Shown: positions 1-9,574, numbered from the stretch's first letter. The stretch is 64,000 nt of DNA from Pseudoalteromonas sp. MM1 (GCF_030296835.1 NZ_AP027922.1:310001-374000); one strand, 5' to 3'. Numbers and translations: made by a program. Notes: generated from the sequence alone by a model not told the origin.

Positions 1-127
1 AATTTGAATTTTAGCGTTTTTTTTGAATTGAGTTGGTGTTGACTTAAGCGGCTCAGCGCGGTACTAATACATAACAGAGCGAAAGATTACCTTTCGTAAC
101 AAATGATTTAAATTTGGTATTAATTAC

Positions 128-196
128 ATGCTTACAAATGCACTTAACCTAGTCCTGATTATTATCGTGGTGATTATTCCCGCGAGGGCTTCGTAG
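128..196 (+). CDS. ilvL: ilv operon leader peptide
   Basis: A 22-codon reading frame (ATG 128, TAG 194) whose middle reads LVLIIIVVII, so ten consecutive codons specify Leu, Val or Ile, the end products of the operon that follows. It lies directly ahead of a terminator hairpin at 216-254 and 146 bases before ilvG. This is the arrangement of the enterobacterial ilvGMEDA leader. Ribosome stalling on these codons when charged tRNA is short would control the downstream hairpins. No strong ribosome binding site is obvious. The call rests on codon content and position; the peptide is not expected to have another function. Confidence 0.9.
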   Translation: MLTNALNLVLIIIVVIIPARAS

Positions 197-254
197 TGCT
201 ATAAACTTAAGCATTAAAAAGCCCTCCGCACCTAACCGTTCGGAGGGCTTTTTA
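179..254 (+). promoter_or_regulatory. ilv attenuator: antiterminator and terminator
   Basis: The terminator pairs 221-228 (GCCCTCCG) with 241-248 (CGGAGGGC), extended by A/T pairs and followed by a T run. A competing arm GAGGGCTT at 184-191, inside the end of ilvL, is an exact complement of AAGCCCTC at 219-226 and so can form an antiterminator. A ribosome that reaches the ilvL stop (194-196) covers the 184-191 arm and allows termination. A ribosome stalled at the Ile/Val run (158-178) leaves it free and allows read-through. The three arms are seen directly; the mechanism is inferred from classical attenuation. Confidence 0.9.
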
Positions 255-341
255 GTTTTAAGCACAAAGTTTTAAAGATTTTAGCTATAAGTTTTAAGTA
301 AGTATGTAATTGGGTTGTCACTGAGGAATGAGGATTTATTA

Positions 342-1991
342 ATGACAGGCGCAGAACTAACAATCGATTTATTAGCCAAGCACGGCGTAAATGAAGTATT
401 TGGCTACCCTGGCGGAGCTATTATGCCCATTTACGATGCGCTGTATGGCGCGCCTGTAAAGCATTACCTTACTCGCCACGAGCAAGGCGCTGGCTTTGCC
501 GCTGTAGGTTATGCTCGCAGCACAGGAAAATTAGGTGTGTGTTTTGCTACCTCAGGGCCAGGCGCTACTAACTTAATAACAGCACTTGCCGATGCGATGA
601 TGGATTCAGTGCCATTGTTAGCAATTACTGGCCAAGTACCTACTGCCGCTATTGGCTCAGATGCATTTCAAGAAGTAGATGTATTAGGTATGTCGCTTTC
701 GTGTACAAAACACAGTTACATGGTAGAGCGAGCAGAAGATTTAGCCGAAATATTACAAGAAGCTATGCACTTAGCTCAAAGTGGTCGCCCAGGCCCAGTG
801 CTTGTAGATATTCCAAAAGATATTCAAATGGCGCAAGTGCCTTTTAAACCTTGGTTAGCCGCTGATGAATATTTACCGCAGCTTGATCTAAAGCAAGTGG
901 CCATTGCAAATCAGTTATTAAGTGAGGCAAAGCAGCCTGTTGCGTATGTTGGTGGCGGTGTACAAGCCGCTGATGCACAAAATGAGTTAATGCAGTTTTT
1001 AAACAAAACACAAATGCCAGCGGTATCAACATTAAAAGCGTTAGGCAGTGTATTACCTGATTACGAGCACTACTTAGGAATGCTAGGCATGCATGGTACA
1101 CAAGCCGCTAATATTGCAGTCCAAGAGTGTGATGTATTAGTGTGTATAGGCGCTCGCTTTGATGACCGCGTTACCGGCAACTTAGCCAAATTTGCAGCCA
1201 AAGCAAAAGTAATTCATTTAGATATTGATGCGGCTGAGGTTGGTAAACGTAAACCTGCTAAAGCGTCATTAATTGCTGATTTAAAAACATCATTACCGGC
1301 TCTTGAGTGCTTTGCGACACCTAAAGCTTGGTGTGATAAAAATAAAGAAATGAATAGTAAGCATGCTTGGCGTTACGATTACCCAGGCGAAAAAGTATTT
1401 GCCCCGTATTTATTGAACCAATTAAGCCAGCGTATGCCAAAAACAGGCGTAGTTTGCTGCGATGTGGGTCAGCACCAAATGTGGGTAGCGCAACACATGA
1501 AATTTAGCCATCCGAGCAACCATTTAAGTAGTGGTGGCGCAGGCACTATGGGCTTTGGTTTACCAGCGGCTATTGGCGCACAAGTGGCGCGCCCAGACGA
1601 TTTTGTAATAACTGTGTCGGGTGATGGCTCAATCATGATGAACATCCAAGAGCTTGCCACTATTCGCCGTAATAATTTACCAGTAAAAATACTAATATTA
1701 GATAACCAGCGCTTAGGTATGGTTCGTCAATGGCAGGAGCTGTTTTTTGAAGGTCGTTACTCTGAAACTAACTTGTCAGATAACCCTGACTTTGTTCAAT
1801 TAGCCGCAGTATTTGGTATTCCTGGGCAAACGATCACCAAAGCCAACGAAGTTGACGATGCAATAACAGCATTAGTTAATAGCAAAGGCCCGTATATTTT
1901 ACATGCCTGTATAGATGATAAAGAAAATGTATGGCCGCTTGTACCACCTGGGGCTGCAAATGACGAAATGATTACGGAGAAAGCACAATGA
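342..1991 (+). CDS. ilvG: Acetolactate synthase II, large subunit
   Basis: Catalytic subunit of acetohydroxyacid synthase II, which condenses pyruvate with pyruvate or 2-oxobutyrate to start valine, leucine and isoleucine synthesis; uses ThDP, FAD and Mg2+ in the cytoplasm. The 549-residue product is near the usual 548. Visible motifs are [10 protein letters not shown], the catalytic Glu47 in [16 protein letters not shown], and the ThDP-binding GDGS motif followed by the usual Asn. ATG 342 is preferred over a TTG at 315 because AGGA at 331-334 is well placed and the N-terminus then matches the family. The frame is intact, unlike the frameshifted ilvG of E. coli K-12. It overlaps ilvM by four bases (ATGA), suggesting coupled translation of the two subunits. 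Confidence 0.97.
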   Translation: MTGAELTIDLLAKHGVNEVFGYPGGAIMPIYDALYGAPVKHYLTRHEQGAGFAAVGYARSTGKLGVCFATSGPGATNLITALADAMMDSVPLLAITGQVPTAAIGSDAFQEVDVLGMSLSCTKHSYMVERAEDLAEILQEAMHLAQSGRPGPVLVDIPKDIQMAQVPFKPWLAADEYLPQLDLKQVAIANQLLSEAKQPVAYVGGGVQAADAQNELMQFLNKTQMPAVSTLKALGSVLPDYEHYLGMLGMHGTQAANIAVQECDVLVCIGARFDDRVTGNLAKFAAKAKVIHLDIDAAEVGKRKPAKASLIADLKTSLPALECFATPKAWCDKNKEMNSKHAWRYDYPGEKVFAPYLLNQLSQRMPKTGVVCCDVGQHQMWVAQHMKFSHPSNHLSSGGAGTMGFGLPAAIGAQVARPDDFVITVSGDGSIMMNIQELATIRRNNLPVKILILDNQRLGMVRQWQELFFEGRYSETNLSDNPDFVQLAAVFGIPGQTITKANEVDDAITALVNSKGPYILHACIDDKENVWPLVPPGAANDEMITEKAQ

Positions 1992-2230
1992 AACACAGCT
2001 TAACAATTGCATTGAAAAATCAAAGTATTGCGGTGGAGCGCTTTTTACGTGTTGTGCGTCACCGTGGTTTTGACCTTACGCATTTTCAGCTTAATACAGA
2101 TGAAGCTCAATATACGATAGCAATGACGGTCGATAGCGATAAGCCTATTCACTTATTAACCAGCCAGCTAAACAAGTTGGTCGACGTGAAAGAAATCAGT
2201 TTAGAAAATTTACAGCAACAAGCAGTGTAA
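1988..2230 (+). CDS. ilvM: Acetolactate synthase II, small regulatory subunit
   Basis: An 80-residue ACT-like protein, the length expected of IlvM, the small subunit of acetohydroxyacid synthase II. It would bind the IlvG catalytic subunit and stabilise its activity. The ATG overlaps the ilvG stop (ATGA), which favours stoichiometric production. The sequence has the ACT-type start (LTIALKNQ followed by [13 protein letters not shown]) and the VDSD segment. It is followed by a 105-base gap with a hairpin before ilvD, where enterobacteria carry ilvE. Confidence 0.93.
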   Translation: MKHSLTIALKNQSIAVERFLRVVRHRGFDLTHFQLNTDEAQYTIAMTVDSDKPIHLLTSQLNKLVDVKEISLENLQQQAV

Positions 2231-2253
2231 CTGCCAACGAAACACATTTACGC

Positions 2254-2278
2254 GTTACTGAATACAACATTCAGTAAC
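2254..2278 (+). other. Intercistronic hairpin between ilvM and ilvD
   Basis: A perfect 10-bp inverted repeat: GTTACTGAAT at 2254-2263 pairs with ATTCAGTAAC at 2269-2278 across a 5-base loop. A short T run follows only after eight bases, so it is at best a weak or partial terminator. It may instead be an mRNA-stability or processing element that sets relative expression of ilvGM and ilvDA. Confidence 0.6.
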
Positions 2279-2335
2279 TCAACAATTTTTAGAATGAGGA
2301 ATGCCCGCTTACACAGCGGCAAAACAGAGGTAACT

Positions 2336-4192
2336 ATGGCTAAATTAAGAAGTGCAACAACAACTGAAGGACGTAAACGCGCAGGCGCACGTGCATTATG
2401 GCGCGCAACAGGCATGACCGACACCGACTTTGGTAAACCTATTATTGCTGTAGTTAACTCGTTTACGCAATTTGTACCAGGGCATGTGCACCTTAATCAG
2501 TTAAGTGAGCTAATGGCTGAAACAATCACTCAAGCAGGTGGTGTACCAAAAGAATTTAATACCATTGCAATAGATGATGGTATCGCAATGGGCCACGGCG
2601 GCATGCTTTACTCACTGCCTTCGCGTGACTTAATTGCTGACTCTGTTGAGTATATGGTTAACGGCCACTGCGCCGATGCGATGATCTGTATTTCTAACTG
2701 TGACAAAATCACCCCAGGCATGATGCTTGCCGCGCTGCGCTTAAATATACCGGTTATTTTTGTATCGGGTGGCCCAATGGAAGCGGGTAAAACAAAACTT
2801 GCGAACATCGATATTAAGCTCGATTTAGTTGATGCCATGGTAAAAGGCGCTGATGAAACAGTCAGTGATGCCGATTCTGAGCAAGTAGAGCGCTCTGCGT
2901 GTCCTACCTGTGGCTCGTGTTCAGGTATGTTTACTGCAAACTCAATGAACTGTTTATTAGAGGCTATTGGCCTTGCACTACCGGGTAACGGTACAACGCT
3001 TGCAACCCATAAAGATCGCAAGCAGTTATATGTAGAGGCGGGTGCTCGCATTGTTGATTTATGCCGTGAGTACTACCAAAAAGATAACCACGATGTGTTA
3101 CCTCGCGCTATTGCTAACAAAACAGCCTTTATGAACTCTATGGTGGTTGATATTGCTATGGGTGGTTCATCTAACACCGTATTGCATTTATTAGCAGCCG
3201 CACAAGAAGCCGGTGTAGATTTTGATATGTCGCACATTGACGAGCTATCTCGTAAAACACCTTTTTTATGTAAAGTGGCGCCTGCTACAGCGCAATACCA
3301 TATTGAAGATGTGCACCGCGCTGGTGGCATGATGGCAATTGTACGTGAGCTAGGTAAAGCTGGTTTAGTTGATTTATCGGTAAATCATGTTGCGGGTATG
3401 ACGATGGGTGAGCTTGTTAAAAAATGGGATGCCACAGATCCAAATAACGAAGCTGCACAAAAGTTTTATCGTGCAGGTCCTGCGGGCATTCGTACTACCA
3501 AAGCAATGAGCCAAGAGTGCCGTTGGGATGAGGGCGATAACGACCGTGAAAACGGCTGTATCCGCAGTGTTGAGCACGCATTTAGGCAAGATGGCGGCTT
3601 GGCTGTGCTGTCTGGTAACTTAGCGGTTGATGGCTGTATTGTAAAAAGTGCAGGCGTTGTTGACGAAATGCTGCATTTTGAAGGCACCGCTGTAGTATAC
3701 GAGTCACAAGATGATTCAGTAGAAGGCATTTTAAACGACGAAGTAAAAGCCGGCGATGTTGTGGTTATTCGTTACGAAGGCCCTAAAGGCGGCCCAGGTA
3801 TGCAAGAAATGCTATACCCAACGAGCTACTTAAAATCAAAAGGTCTTGCTGAAAAATGTGCCTTGATCACCGATGGCCGTTTCTCGGGCGGCACCTCTGG
3901 TTTATCAATTGGCCATGTGTCGCCAGAGGCGGCAAGTGGCGGCGCTATTGCGTATGTTGAAAATGGCGACAAAATTATTATTGATATCGCAACACGTGAA
4001 ATCACCCTGGCATTAACTGATGAAGAGCTAGAAGCGCGCAAACAAAAGCAACTAGCCCGTGGTAAGCAAGCGTACAAGCCGCTTGATCGTGACCGCTATG
4101 TATCGTCGGCATTAAAAGCGTATGCATTACTGGCAACCAGTGCCGATAAAGGCGCAGTACGTGATTTAGCCAAATTGGAGGAGCTTAGCTAA
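2336..4192 (+). CDS. ilvD: Dihydroxy-acid dehydratase
   Basis: Dehydrates 2,3-dihydroxy-isovalerate and 2,3-dihydroxy-3-methylvalerate to the 2-oxo acids, the third step of valine and isoleucine synthesis; an iron-sulfur enzyme. The 618-residue product is collinear with E. coli IlvD. It shows the cluster-ligand motifs [11 protein letters not shown] and [11 protein letters not shown], and [15 protein letters not shown] near the C-terminus. ATG 2336 is chosen over ATG 2294 because GAGG at 2327-2330 precedes it and the protein then starts [10 protein letters not shown], like its homologues. It lies two bases upstream of ilvA. Confidence 0.97.
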   Translation: MAKLRSATTTEGRKRAGARALWRATGMTDTDFGKPIIAVVNSFTQFVPGHVHLNQLSELMAETITQAGGVPKEFNTIAIDDGIAMGHGGMLYSLPSRDLIADSVEYMVNGHCADAMICISNCDKITPGMMLAALRLNIPVIFVSGGPMEAGKTKLANIDIKLDLVDAMVKGADETVSDADSEQVERSACPTCGSCSGMFTANSMNCLLEAIGLALPGNGTTLATHKDRKQLYVEAGARIVDLCREYYQKDNHDVLPRAIANKTAFMNSMVVDIAMGGSSNTVLHLLAAAQEAGVDFDMSHIDELSRKTPFLCKVAPATAQYHIEDVHRAGGMMAIVRELGKAGLVDLSVNHVAGMTMGELVKKWDATDPNNEAAQKFYRAGPAGIRTTKAMSQECRWDEGDNDRENGCIRSVEHAFRQDGGLAVLSGNLAVDGCIVKSAGVVDEMLHFEGTAVVYESQDDSVEGILNDEVKAGDVVVIRYEGPKGGPGMQEMLYPTSYLKSKGLAEKCALITDGRFSGGTSGLSIGHVSPEAASGGAIAYVENGDKIIIDIATREITLALTDEELEARKQKQLARGKQAYKPLDRDRYVSSALKAYALLATSADKGAVRDLAKLEELS

Positions 4193-4194
4193 TT

Positions 4195-5748
4195 ATGGTT
4201 TCTCAAGAGCTCGATTATTTTCGCGCTATTATTCAAGCCAATATGGAACCGCTGGCTAAAGTAACTGAGGTGAGCGAAATGCGCGACCTCAGTGATAAAT
4301 TAGGCAACCATGTTTGGTTAAAGCGTGAAGATCAACAGCCCGTGTATTCGTTTAAACTACGCGGTGCTTATAATAAATTAAACAAGTTACCAAAAGGGTC
4401 GGTAGTTATTACGGCATCTGCGGGTAACCATGCACAAGGTGTGGCGCTTAGTGCTTCACATCTTGGCCATAAAGCCACTATTGTTATGCCTGTTACCACG
4501 CCTGAAATAAAAGTTAGTGCGGTACGTGCGCTGGGCGGTGAAGTGGTTTTACATGGCCATCATTTTGATGCAGCAAAAGCGCACGCTCTTGAACTAACAG
4601 AGCAACGTAATGGCGTATTTGTACCGCCTTTTGATGACCCAGACGTAATTGTGGGGCAAGGCACTGTAGCCCGCGAGCTTATGCAGCAACTCAATGAGCT
4701 TGATGCGGTATTTATACCTGTTGGCGGTGGTGGTTTACTTGCTGGTATGGCGGTTTATATCAAATCATTACGTCCCGATATAAAAGTTATTGGCGTAGAA
4801 GCCGACGAAAGTGCGTGTTTACAAGCTGCGCTTAAAGCGGGTGAGCCAGTAGAGCTTGATCGCGTTGGCAGTTTTGCAGACGGTGTTGCTGTTAAAATTA
4901 TTGGCAGTGAAACATTTCGCCTAGCGCAAAAATTTTGCGATGAAGTTGTAACTGTCAGTGGCGATGAAATTTGCGCCGCCATGCAAGATATTTTTGTCTC
5001 TACTCGTGCAATTTCGGAGCCCTCAGGGGCCCTTGCAACCGCAGGGCTTAAAAAGTGGAGCCAACAATCTGGCTTAAAAGGGCTGCATTTAGCAGCGGTG
5101 CTTTCGGGAGCTAACTTAAACTTTGACCGCTTACGTTATGTAGCAGAGCGCACCGCGCTTGGTGAAAAAAACGAAGCGTTACTTGCGGTAACGATTAAAG
5201 AAGAAAAAGGCAGCTTTAAGCAGTTTTGTGCATCTTTAGGTGGCCGTGCTATTACCGAGTTTAACTACCGTTATGCAGGCCCAGGTGAAGCACAAATATT
5301 TGTGGGTATTGCCCTGCGCCAAGGTGAGCAAGAACTCAACGAGCTAAAACAAGACCTAACTAACAACGACTACCAATTTTGCGATTTATCAGATAACGAA
5401 CTCGCAAAATTACATGTACGTTATATGGTAGGGGGCAAAGCGCCGGAGCAGTTGCACGAAAGGTTATTACGGTTTGAATTTCCAGAATACCCAGGAGCGC
5501 TAGCACGCTTTTTAGATACCTTAGGTAGCAATTGGAATATTACTTTGTTCCATTACCGTAATCATGGTGGCTCAATCGGAAATGTACTGGCGGGCTTTGC
5601 TATTGAGCCTAGCCAATTTGAGATGTTTAACGAGCATTTAAACCGCTTAGGTTACAGTGTGCAAGACGAAACACATAACCCGTGTTTTACGCAGTTTTTA
5701 ACCTCTCAGCCACACAGCTCAAACGTTGACAACGTAGCCTCAGCTTAA
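4195..5748 (+). CDS. ilvA: Threonine dehydratase, biosynthetic
   Basis: PLP enzyme that deaminates threonine to 2-oxobutyrate, the committed step of isoleucine synthesis. The 517 residues comprise a catalytic domain to about residue 320 and a C-terminal ACT-like regulatory region, so this is the isoleucine-inhibited biosynthetic form and not the short catabolic TdcB. Visible features are the Schiff-base lysine (Lys54 in YSFKLRGAYNK), the phosphate-binding GGGGLLAG loop, and the regulatory stretch beginning EEKGSFKQFC. A GGAGG ribosome site lies in the end of ilvD, two bases upstream. Last gene of the operon. Confidence 0.97.
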   Translation: MVSQELDYFRAIIQANMEPLAKVTEVSEMRDLSDKLGNHVWLKREDQQPVYSFKLRGAYNKLNKLPKGSVVITASAGNHAQGVALSASHLGHKATIVMPVTTPEIKVSAVRALGGEVVLHGHHFDAAKAHALELTEQRNGVFVPPFDDPDVIVGQGTVARELMQQLNELDAVFIPVGGGGLLAGMAVYIKSLRPDIKVIGVEADESACLQAALKAGEPVELDRVGSFADGVAVKIIGSETFRLAQKFCDEVVTVSGDEICAAMQDIFVSTRAISEPSGALATAGLKKWSQQSGLKGLHLAAVLSGANLNFDRLRYVAERTALGEKNEALLAVTIKEEKGSFKQFCASLGGRAITEFNYRYAGPGEAQIFVGIALRQGEQELNELKQDLTNNDYQFCDLSDNELAKLHVRYMVGGKAPEQLHERLLRFEFPEYPGALARFLDTLGSNWNITLFHYRNHGGSIGNVLAGFAIEPSQFEMFNEHLNRLGYSVQDETHNPCFTQFLTSQPHSSNVDNVASA

Positions 5749-5756
5749 GGCTTCAT

Positions 5757-5790
5757 AAGCAAGTATGCACCTTTGCATGCTTGCTTTATT
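5757..5790 (+). terminator. Terminator after ilvA
   Basis: A 13-bp stem with one G-T wobble, AAGCAAGTATGCA (5757-5769) against TGCATGCTTGCTT (5774-5786), four-base loop, followed by a T-rich tail. It ends the ilv operon. Confidence 0.65.
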
Positions 5791-5840
5791 GTGTGTTTTA
5801 AATATAGTTACAACTAATTACTACTATTTGGAACACTCAG

Positions 5841-6878
5841 TTGCTTATTAAAGGATTAATACTTGCAAGCTTGCTTTTTTGCAGCCAACTAATGGCTCAA
5901 GAATCAGTCACTTTACAACTTAAATGGACCCACCAATTTCAGTTTGCCGGCTATTACATGGCTCAGCAAAAAGGCTATTACAAAGACGCCGGACTTAATG
6001 TCACCATACGCGAAGCCAATCCTAAAATGCCTGATACTTTTACTCCTGTAGCAACTGGAGAAGCTCAGTTTGGGGTGGCGCATTCGGGTATTTTACAACA
6101 AAGAGTAAACGGCCAACCGCTTGTTGCAATGGCGGCTATTTTGCAATTTTCCCCATACTGTTGGATGGTAAAAGACAGCTCTGATATTTTTCACCCTCGC
6201 GATTTTACCGCTAAACGTATTACCGAGGTAAGTAAAAAAGACAGTACCGAGCTGTTAGTCATGCTAAAACGCAGCGGCATTGACACAACGACTTTAGACG
6301 TTTTTGAAGGCGATGAGCCTGCACTGCAAGCGTGGCAAGAAAACAAACTTGATGCAATGCAAGTGTATATTACAACTCAGCCTTATTTTATGACTCAGCA
6401 AGGGGTGTCACACCGCCTTATATGTCCGCAGCGTTATGGTATGGATGTATACGGTGATGTGCTATTTACCAGCGAATCAATGCTTAAAAAGCACCCACAA
6501 ACGGTCGAAAAGTTTTATCAAGCGAGTTTAAAAGGTTGGCGTTATGCCTTAATGAATATGGATGAAGCCATAGCAATTACTCAGCAATTGTATGCGCCAA
6601 ACAAAAGTTTTCATCAGCTAGCCTACGAGGCCGAAGTATTGAAAGACTACATATTGCCGCCGACGACCCAATTAGGGAATATGTCGATGGCCAAATGGCG
6701 CTTAATTGCAGATTATTATGGTATTAAGCAAACCCAATTTAACGAGCACAAAGCGAGATTTGTTTATAAATACCAAGAGCCGGAGCAATTACAGCTGTCG
6801 TGGATGCTAATAGCCGCTTTTATTGTAAGTATTATTTCAATCCCGCTTTATTTGCGTTTAATACTCGCAAAAAAATAA
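5841..6878 (+). CDS. NMT1/THI5-like periplasmic substrate-binding protein with a C-terminal membrane anchor
   Basis: A 345-residue protein with a signal peptide (about residues 1-19, ending QLMA), an NMT1/THI5-type solute-binding domain (about 20-310; LKWTHQFQFAGYYMAQQKGYYKDAGL is the characteristic start, cited here only as a landmark at residues 27-52), and one hydrophobic segment near 320-340 (WMLIAAFIVSIISIPLYL). The family binds pyrimidine-type thiamine precursors or similar small ligands. Usually it serves an ABC transporter, or is fused to PAS/GGDEF or kinase domains behind the membrane segment. Here no permease, ATPase or signalling domain follows; only a few residues remain after the helix. 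The start codon is TTG with GGA about eight bases upstream. Its ligand and partner are unknown. Confidence 0.75.
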   Translation: MLIKGLILASLLFCSQLMAQESVTLQLKWTHQFQFAGYYMAQQKGYYKDAGLNVTIREANPKMPDTFTPVATGEAQFGVAHSGILQQRVNGQPLVAMAAILQFSPYCWMVKDSSDIFHPRDFTAKRITEVSKKDSTELLVMLKRSGIDTTTLDVFEGDEPALQAWQENKLDAMQVYITTQPYFMTQQGVSHRLICPQRYGMDVYGDVLFTSESMLKKHPQTVEKFYQASLKGWRYALMNMDEAIAITQQLYAPNKSFHQLAYEAEVLKDYILPPTTQLGNMSMAKWRLIADYYGIKQTQFNEHKARFVYKYQEPEQLQLSWMLIAAFIVSIISIPLYLRLILAKK

Positions 6879-6940
6879 CCACTTAATGCTGGTCTGCGCA
6901 GCTGGTATAATTAACCGCCTTTTTACTATTTTAAGTTGTT

Positions 6941-8116
6941 ATGAACCTAGCTGAGCAGTTTGCAGCACTCGATGCAGTGCTAATGAATACCCGCGAATAT
7001 TGGCAATGTACAGCATTTGATTTTGATGAATTACCGTGGCCTGAGCTTCAAGCGGTGTTACATAACTTATCAGATGAGGATGTAGCAAGGCTTGATAACG
7101 ATCAGCAACAGCTTTATCAATTTTTTAGCCCGTTTATCAAAGGGGTAGAGCAACTAGCTGGGCTGTGTGATTTACCAAAAAATCAGCATCATCGTAGCGA
7201 ATACCCGTTTTGGATAAGTAACGGTATTAAAGGACGTAAGTTTGAGCAACTGCAAGACTTTGTTTCAGCATTACCATATACAACACAACCTGTTTTAGAG
7301 TGGTGCGCCGGTAAAGGGCATTTAGGACGCATGCTTGCTTTTAATGGCGCGCAAAGTGTGCGCAGTGTTGAGCTACAAGCACACCTATGTGAGCAAGGTC
7401 AGCACAGTGCTCAGCAGCAAGGTTTAGCTATGCAATTTAGCCAAGCAAATGTACTTGAAGATGATATAAGCCACTTTTTTAATACAGATACACATGCGGT
7501 TGCACTGCATGCGTGTGGCGCACTGCATCAAACATTTATGCAACAAGCAAGTAAGGCAGGAGTTAAACGCATTAGCTTTTCGCCGTGTTGTTATCACTTA
7601 TTTACTGACAATAATTACCAGGCAATGAGCGAGCCTGCCCTTACTAGTAAGCTCAATTTAACGCATCGTGATTTAAAACTGGCGCTGCAAGAAACGGTTA
7701 CAGCCCCTTCACGTGTAGCTAAAATACGAAAAACCGAGGTGGAGTGGCGCTTAGGGTTTGACGCACTTCGAAAGTCTATTACTAACGAGCAGTTTTACGT
7801 AAGTGTGCCATCGGTTAACAAAGCTGTATTTTCAGACTCATTTGCACAATTTTGTGCATGGGCGAGTGATAAAAAATCGATAAACATCCCTAAAAACACA
7901 GATTACGATAAGTTTTTATTAATTGGTAAGGCGCGTAAAAAAGTAACAGAGCGAATCGAACTGGTTCGACATGTGTTTAGAAGAGCAATAGAAGTTTGGC
8001 TTGTGCTCGATCGTGCTTTATATTTGCAACAGCAAGGTTACACGGTTTCTGTGACAACCTTTTGTGAGAAGCAATTAACCCCTCGCAACATTTTGATTCT
8101 TGCTAGTACGCAATAA
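6941..8116 (+). CDS. SAM-dependent methyltransferase, PF13679-like
   Basis: A 391-residue cytoplasmic protein with a Rossmann-type methyltransferase core in the middle. Motif I is EWCAGKGHLGRMLA, the next acidic strand ends VELQ, then come ALHACGAL and the family-specific SPCCYH motif. The C-terminal third (RKKVTERIELVRHVFRRAIEVW region) is helical and basic. This looks like the Methyltransf_32 group, which includes eukaryotic GSTCD and METTL25-type proteins. The substrate is not known to me; an RNA or tRNA target is possible. It has its own gap upstream and no obvious operon partner except perhaps the carbonic anhydrase gene that follows. Confidence 0.7.
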   Translation: MNLAEQFAALDAVLMNTREYWQCTAFDFDELPWPELQAVLHNLSDEDVARLDNDQQQLYQFFSPFIKGVEQLAGLCDLPKNQHHRSEYPFWISNGIKGRKFEQLQDFVSALPYTTQPVLEWCAGKGHLGRMLAFNGAQSVRSVELQAHLCEQGQHSAQQQGLAMQFSQANVLEDDISHFFNTDTHAVALHACGALHQTFMQQASKAGVKRISFSPCCYHLFTDNNYQAMSEPALTSKLNLTHRDLKLALQETVTAPSRVAKIRKTEVEWRLGFDALRKSITNEQFYVSVPSVNKAVFSDSFAQFCAWASDKKSINIPKNTDYDKFLLIGKARKKVTERIELVRHVFRRAIEVWLVLDRALYLQQQGYTVSVTTFCEKQLTPRNILILASTQ

Positions 8117-8178
8117 GATAACGCCTTTAGCTATTTTTATTGGGTGTAATTTCCGTCCTTGATTTAAAAAGAGATGCA

Positions 8179-8838
8179 ATGAGAAAGTTAAAGAATTTAT
8201 TCGAAAATAATAAGCGTTGGGCTGCACGTACAACTGAAGCAAATCCTGATTTTTTTAAAATTTTGTCAATGCAGCAAAATCCTGAATATTTATGGATTGG
8301 GTGTTCAGACTCTCGGGTGCCTGCAAATCAAATTGTTGATTTATTACCAGGTGAACTATTTGTACACCGCAATGTGGCTAATGTAGTAGTACATACTGAC
8401 CATAACTGTTTATCGGTAATGCAGTACGCGGTAGAGGTACTTAAAGTAAAACATATTATGGTGGTGGGACACTACGGCTGTGGCGGTGTTCAAGCGGTAT
8501 TAAATAACGCTAAATTTGGTTTTATTGATAACTGGTTACGCCATGTCGGGGATGTAAAAGAAAAACACTTAGCGCAGCTTAATGCAATGGATGAGCAACA
8601 GCGTTTAAGTCGCTTAATTGAACTAAATGTTATTGAGCAAGTACGCAATGTGTGTAGAACAAACATAGTGCAAGATGCATGGGATAAAGGGCAAGAGCTC
8701 ACAATACACGGTTGGGTGTATGGATTAGAAAACGGCCACTTACATGACTTATCATCGGTAGTAACCTGTGCTGACGAAGAAGGCGATGTGTATAAAAAAG
8801 CTGTTGCTCATGTACTCGCTAAAGCCGGTTGTGAGTAA
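8179..8838 (+). CDS. can: Beta-class carbonic anhydrase
   Basis: Interconverts CO2 and bicarbonate in the cytoplasm, supplying bicarbonate for carboxylation reactions. The 219-residue product has the four zinc ligands at the same numbers as the E. coli enzyme: Cys42 and Asp44 in CSDSRVP, His98 and Cys101 in HYGCGG. ATG 8179 is preferred to the upstream TTG at 8140: it has AAAGAGA in front and gives the family-length protein. Eight bases separate it from the next gene, so the two are probably cotranscribed. Confidence 0.95.
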   Translation: MRKLKNLFENNKRWAARTTEANPDFFKILSMQQNPEYLWIGCSDSRVPANQIVDLLPGELFVHRNVANVVVHTDHNCLSVMQYAVEVLKVKHIMVVGHYGCGGVQAVLNNAKFGFIDNWLRHVGDVKEKHLAQLNAMDEQQRLSRLIELNVIEQVRNVCRTNIVQDAWDKGQELTIHGWVYGLENGHLHDLSSVVTCADEEGDVYKKAVAHVLAKAGCE

Positions 8839-8846
8839 TTTAAGTA

Positions 8847-9494
8847 ATGACTAAAACGGCGATAATCATAGGGGCAACAGGGGTTGTGGGGAGTGAGCTA
8901 TTAGCGCTTTTGCTGCAAAATCCTGAGTTTTGTAAAGTGGTTGCTATTACTCGCCGTAGGCTGGAGGTTGAACATTCTAAGCTTATTAATCCGGTGATTG
9001 ATTTTGATTGTTTAACTAACTACTGCGCGTTATTTAAAGGGGATGTACTTTTTTCGTGTTTAGGCACGACTAAAAAGCAGGCTGGCTCAACCGCGGCGCA
9101 ACGTAAAGTTGATTTTGATTATCAGTTTATTGCGGCGCAAATGGCAGCAAACAATGCAGTGAGCCATTATTGCTTGGTGTCATCCAGCGGCGCGAGTGCG
9201 CATAGCATAAGCCCTTACTTAAAAATGAAAGGCGAGCTTGAGCAGCACATAAAAACGTTGGGCTTTGCAAAAGTCAGTATATTCCAGCCATCTTTATTAA
9301 TCGGTGAGCGAAACGACACACGAATAGCTGAGCAAGTAGGCGCATTTGTGTTACCTGTTATTACTCAACTTCCTTTTTTAAAACGTTATAAACCTATTGC
9401 GGGCAAGCAAGTGGCGCTAAAAATGTGTGCTGTGAGTTTGGCGCAGCAACAACCACTGCAATACTATGTATTAGATGCATTGTTTAATACATAG
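8847..9494 (+). CDS. TIP30/HTATIP2-like NAD(P)-binding oxidoreductase
   Basis: A 215-residue atypical short-chain dehydrogenase. It opens with the nucleotide-binding GATGVVGSELL motif; TRR after the second strand suggests NADP preference, and SCLGTTKKQAGS and SSSGAS motifs follow. This matches the TIP30-like NAD(P)H-binding group often annotated as nucleoside-diphosphate-sugar epimerase. The substrate is unknown. It sits eight bases after the carbonic anhydrase gene and shares a bidirectional terminator with ubiK. Confidence 0.75.
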   Translation: MTKTAIIIGATGVVGSELLALLLQNPEFCKVVAITRRRLEVEHSKLINPVIDFDCLTNYCALFKGDVLFSCLGTTKKQAGSTAAQRKVDFDYQFIAAQMAANNAVSHYCLVSSSGASAHSISPYLKMKGELEQHIKTLGFAKVSIFQPSLLIGERNDTRIAEQVGAFVLPVITQLPFLKRYKPIAGKQVALKMCAVSLAQQQPLQYYVLDALFNT

Positions 9495-9517
9495 TGAGTA
9501 GATATTAAAGTTAAAAG

Positions 9518-9546
9518 CAAAAAAGCAGCCTTGGCTGCTTTTTTTG
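9518..9546. terminator. Bidirectional terminator between the TIP30-like gene and ubiK
   Basis: AAAAAAGCAGCC / GGCTGCTTTTTT with a two-base core, A-rich on one side and T-rich on the other, between two convergent genes. Confidence 0.9.
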
Positions 9547-9574
9547 TGGCTGAGTATGCATATGTAAATACGTG

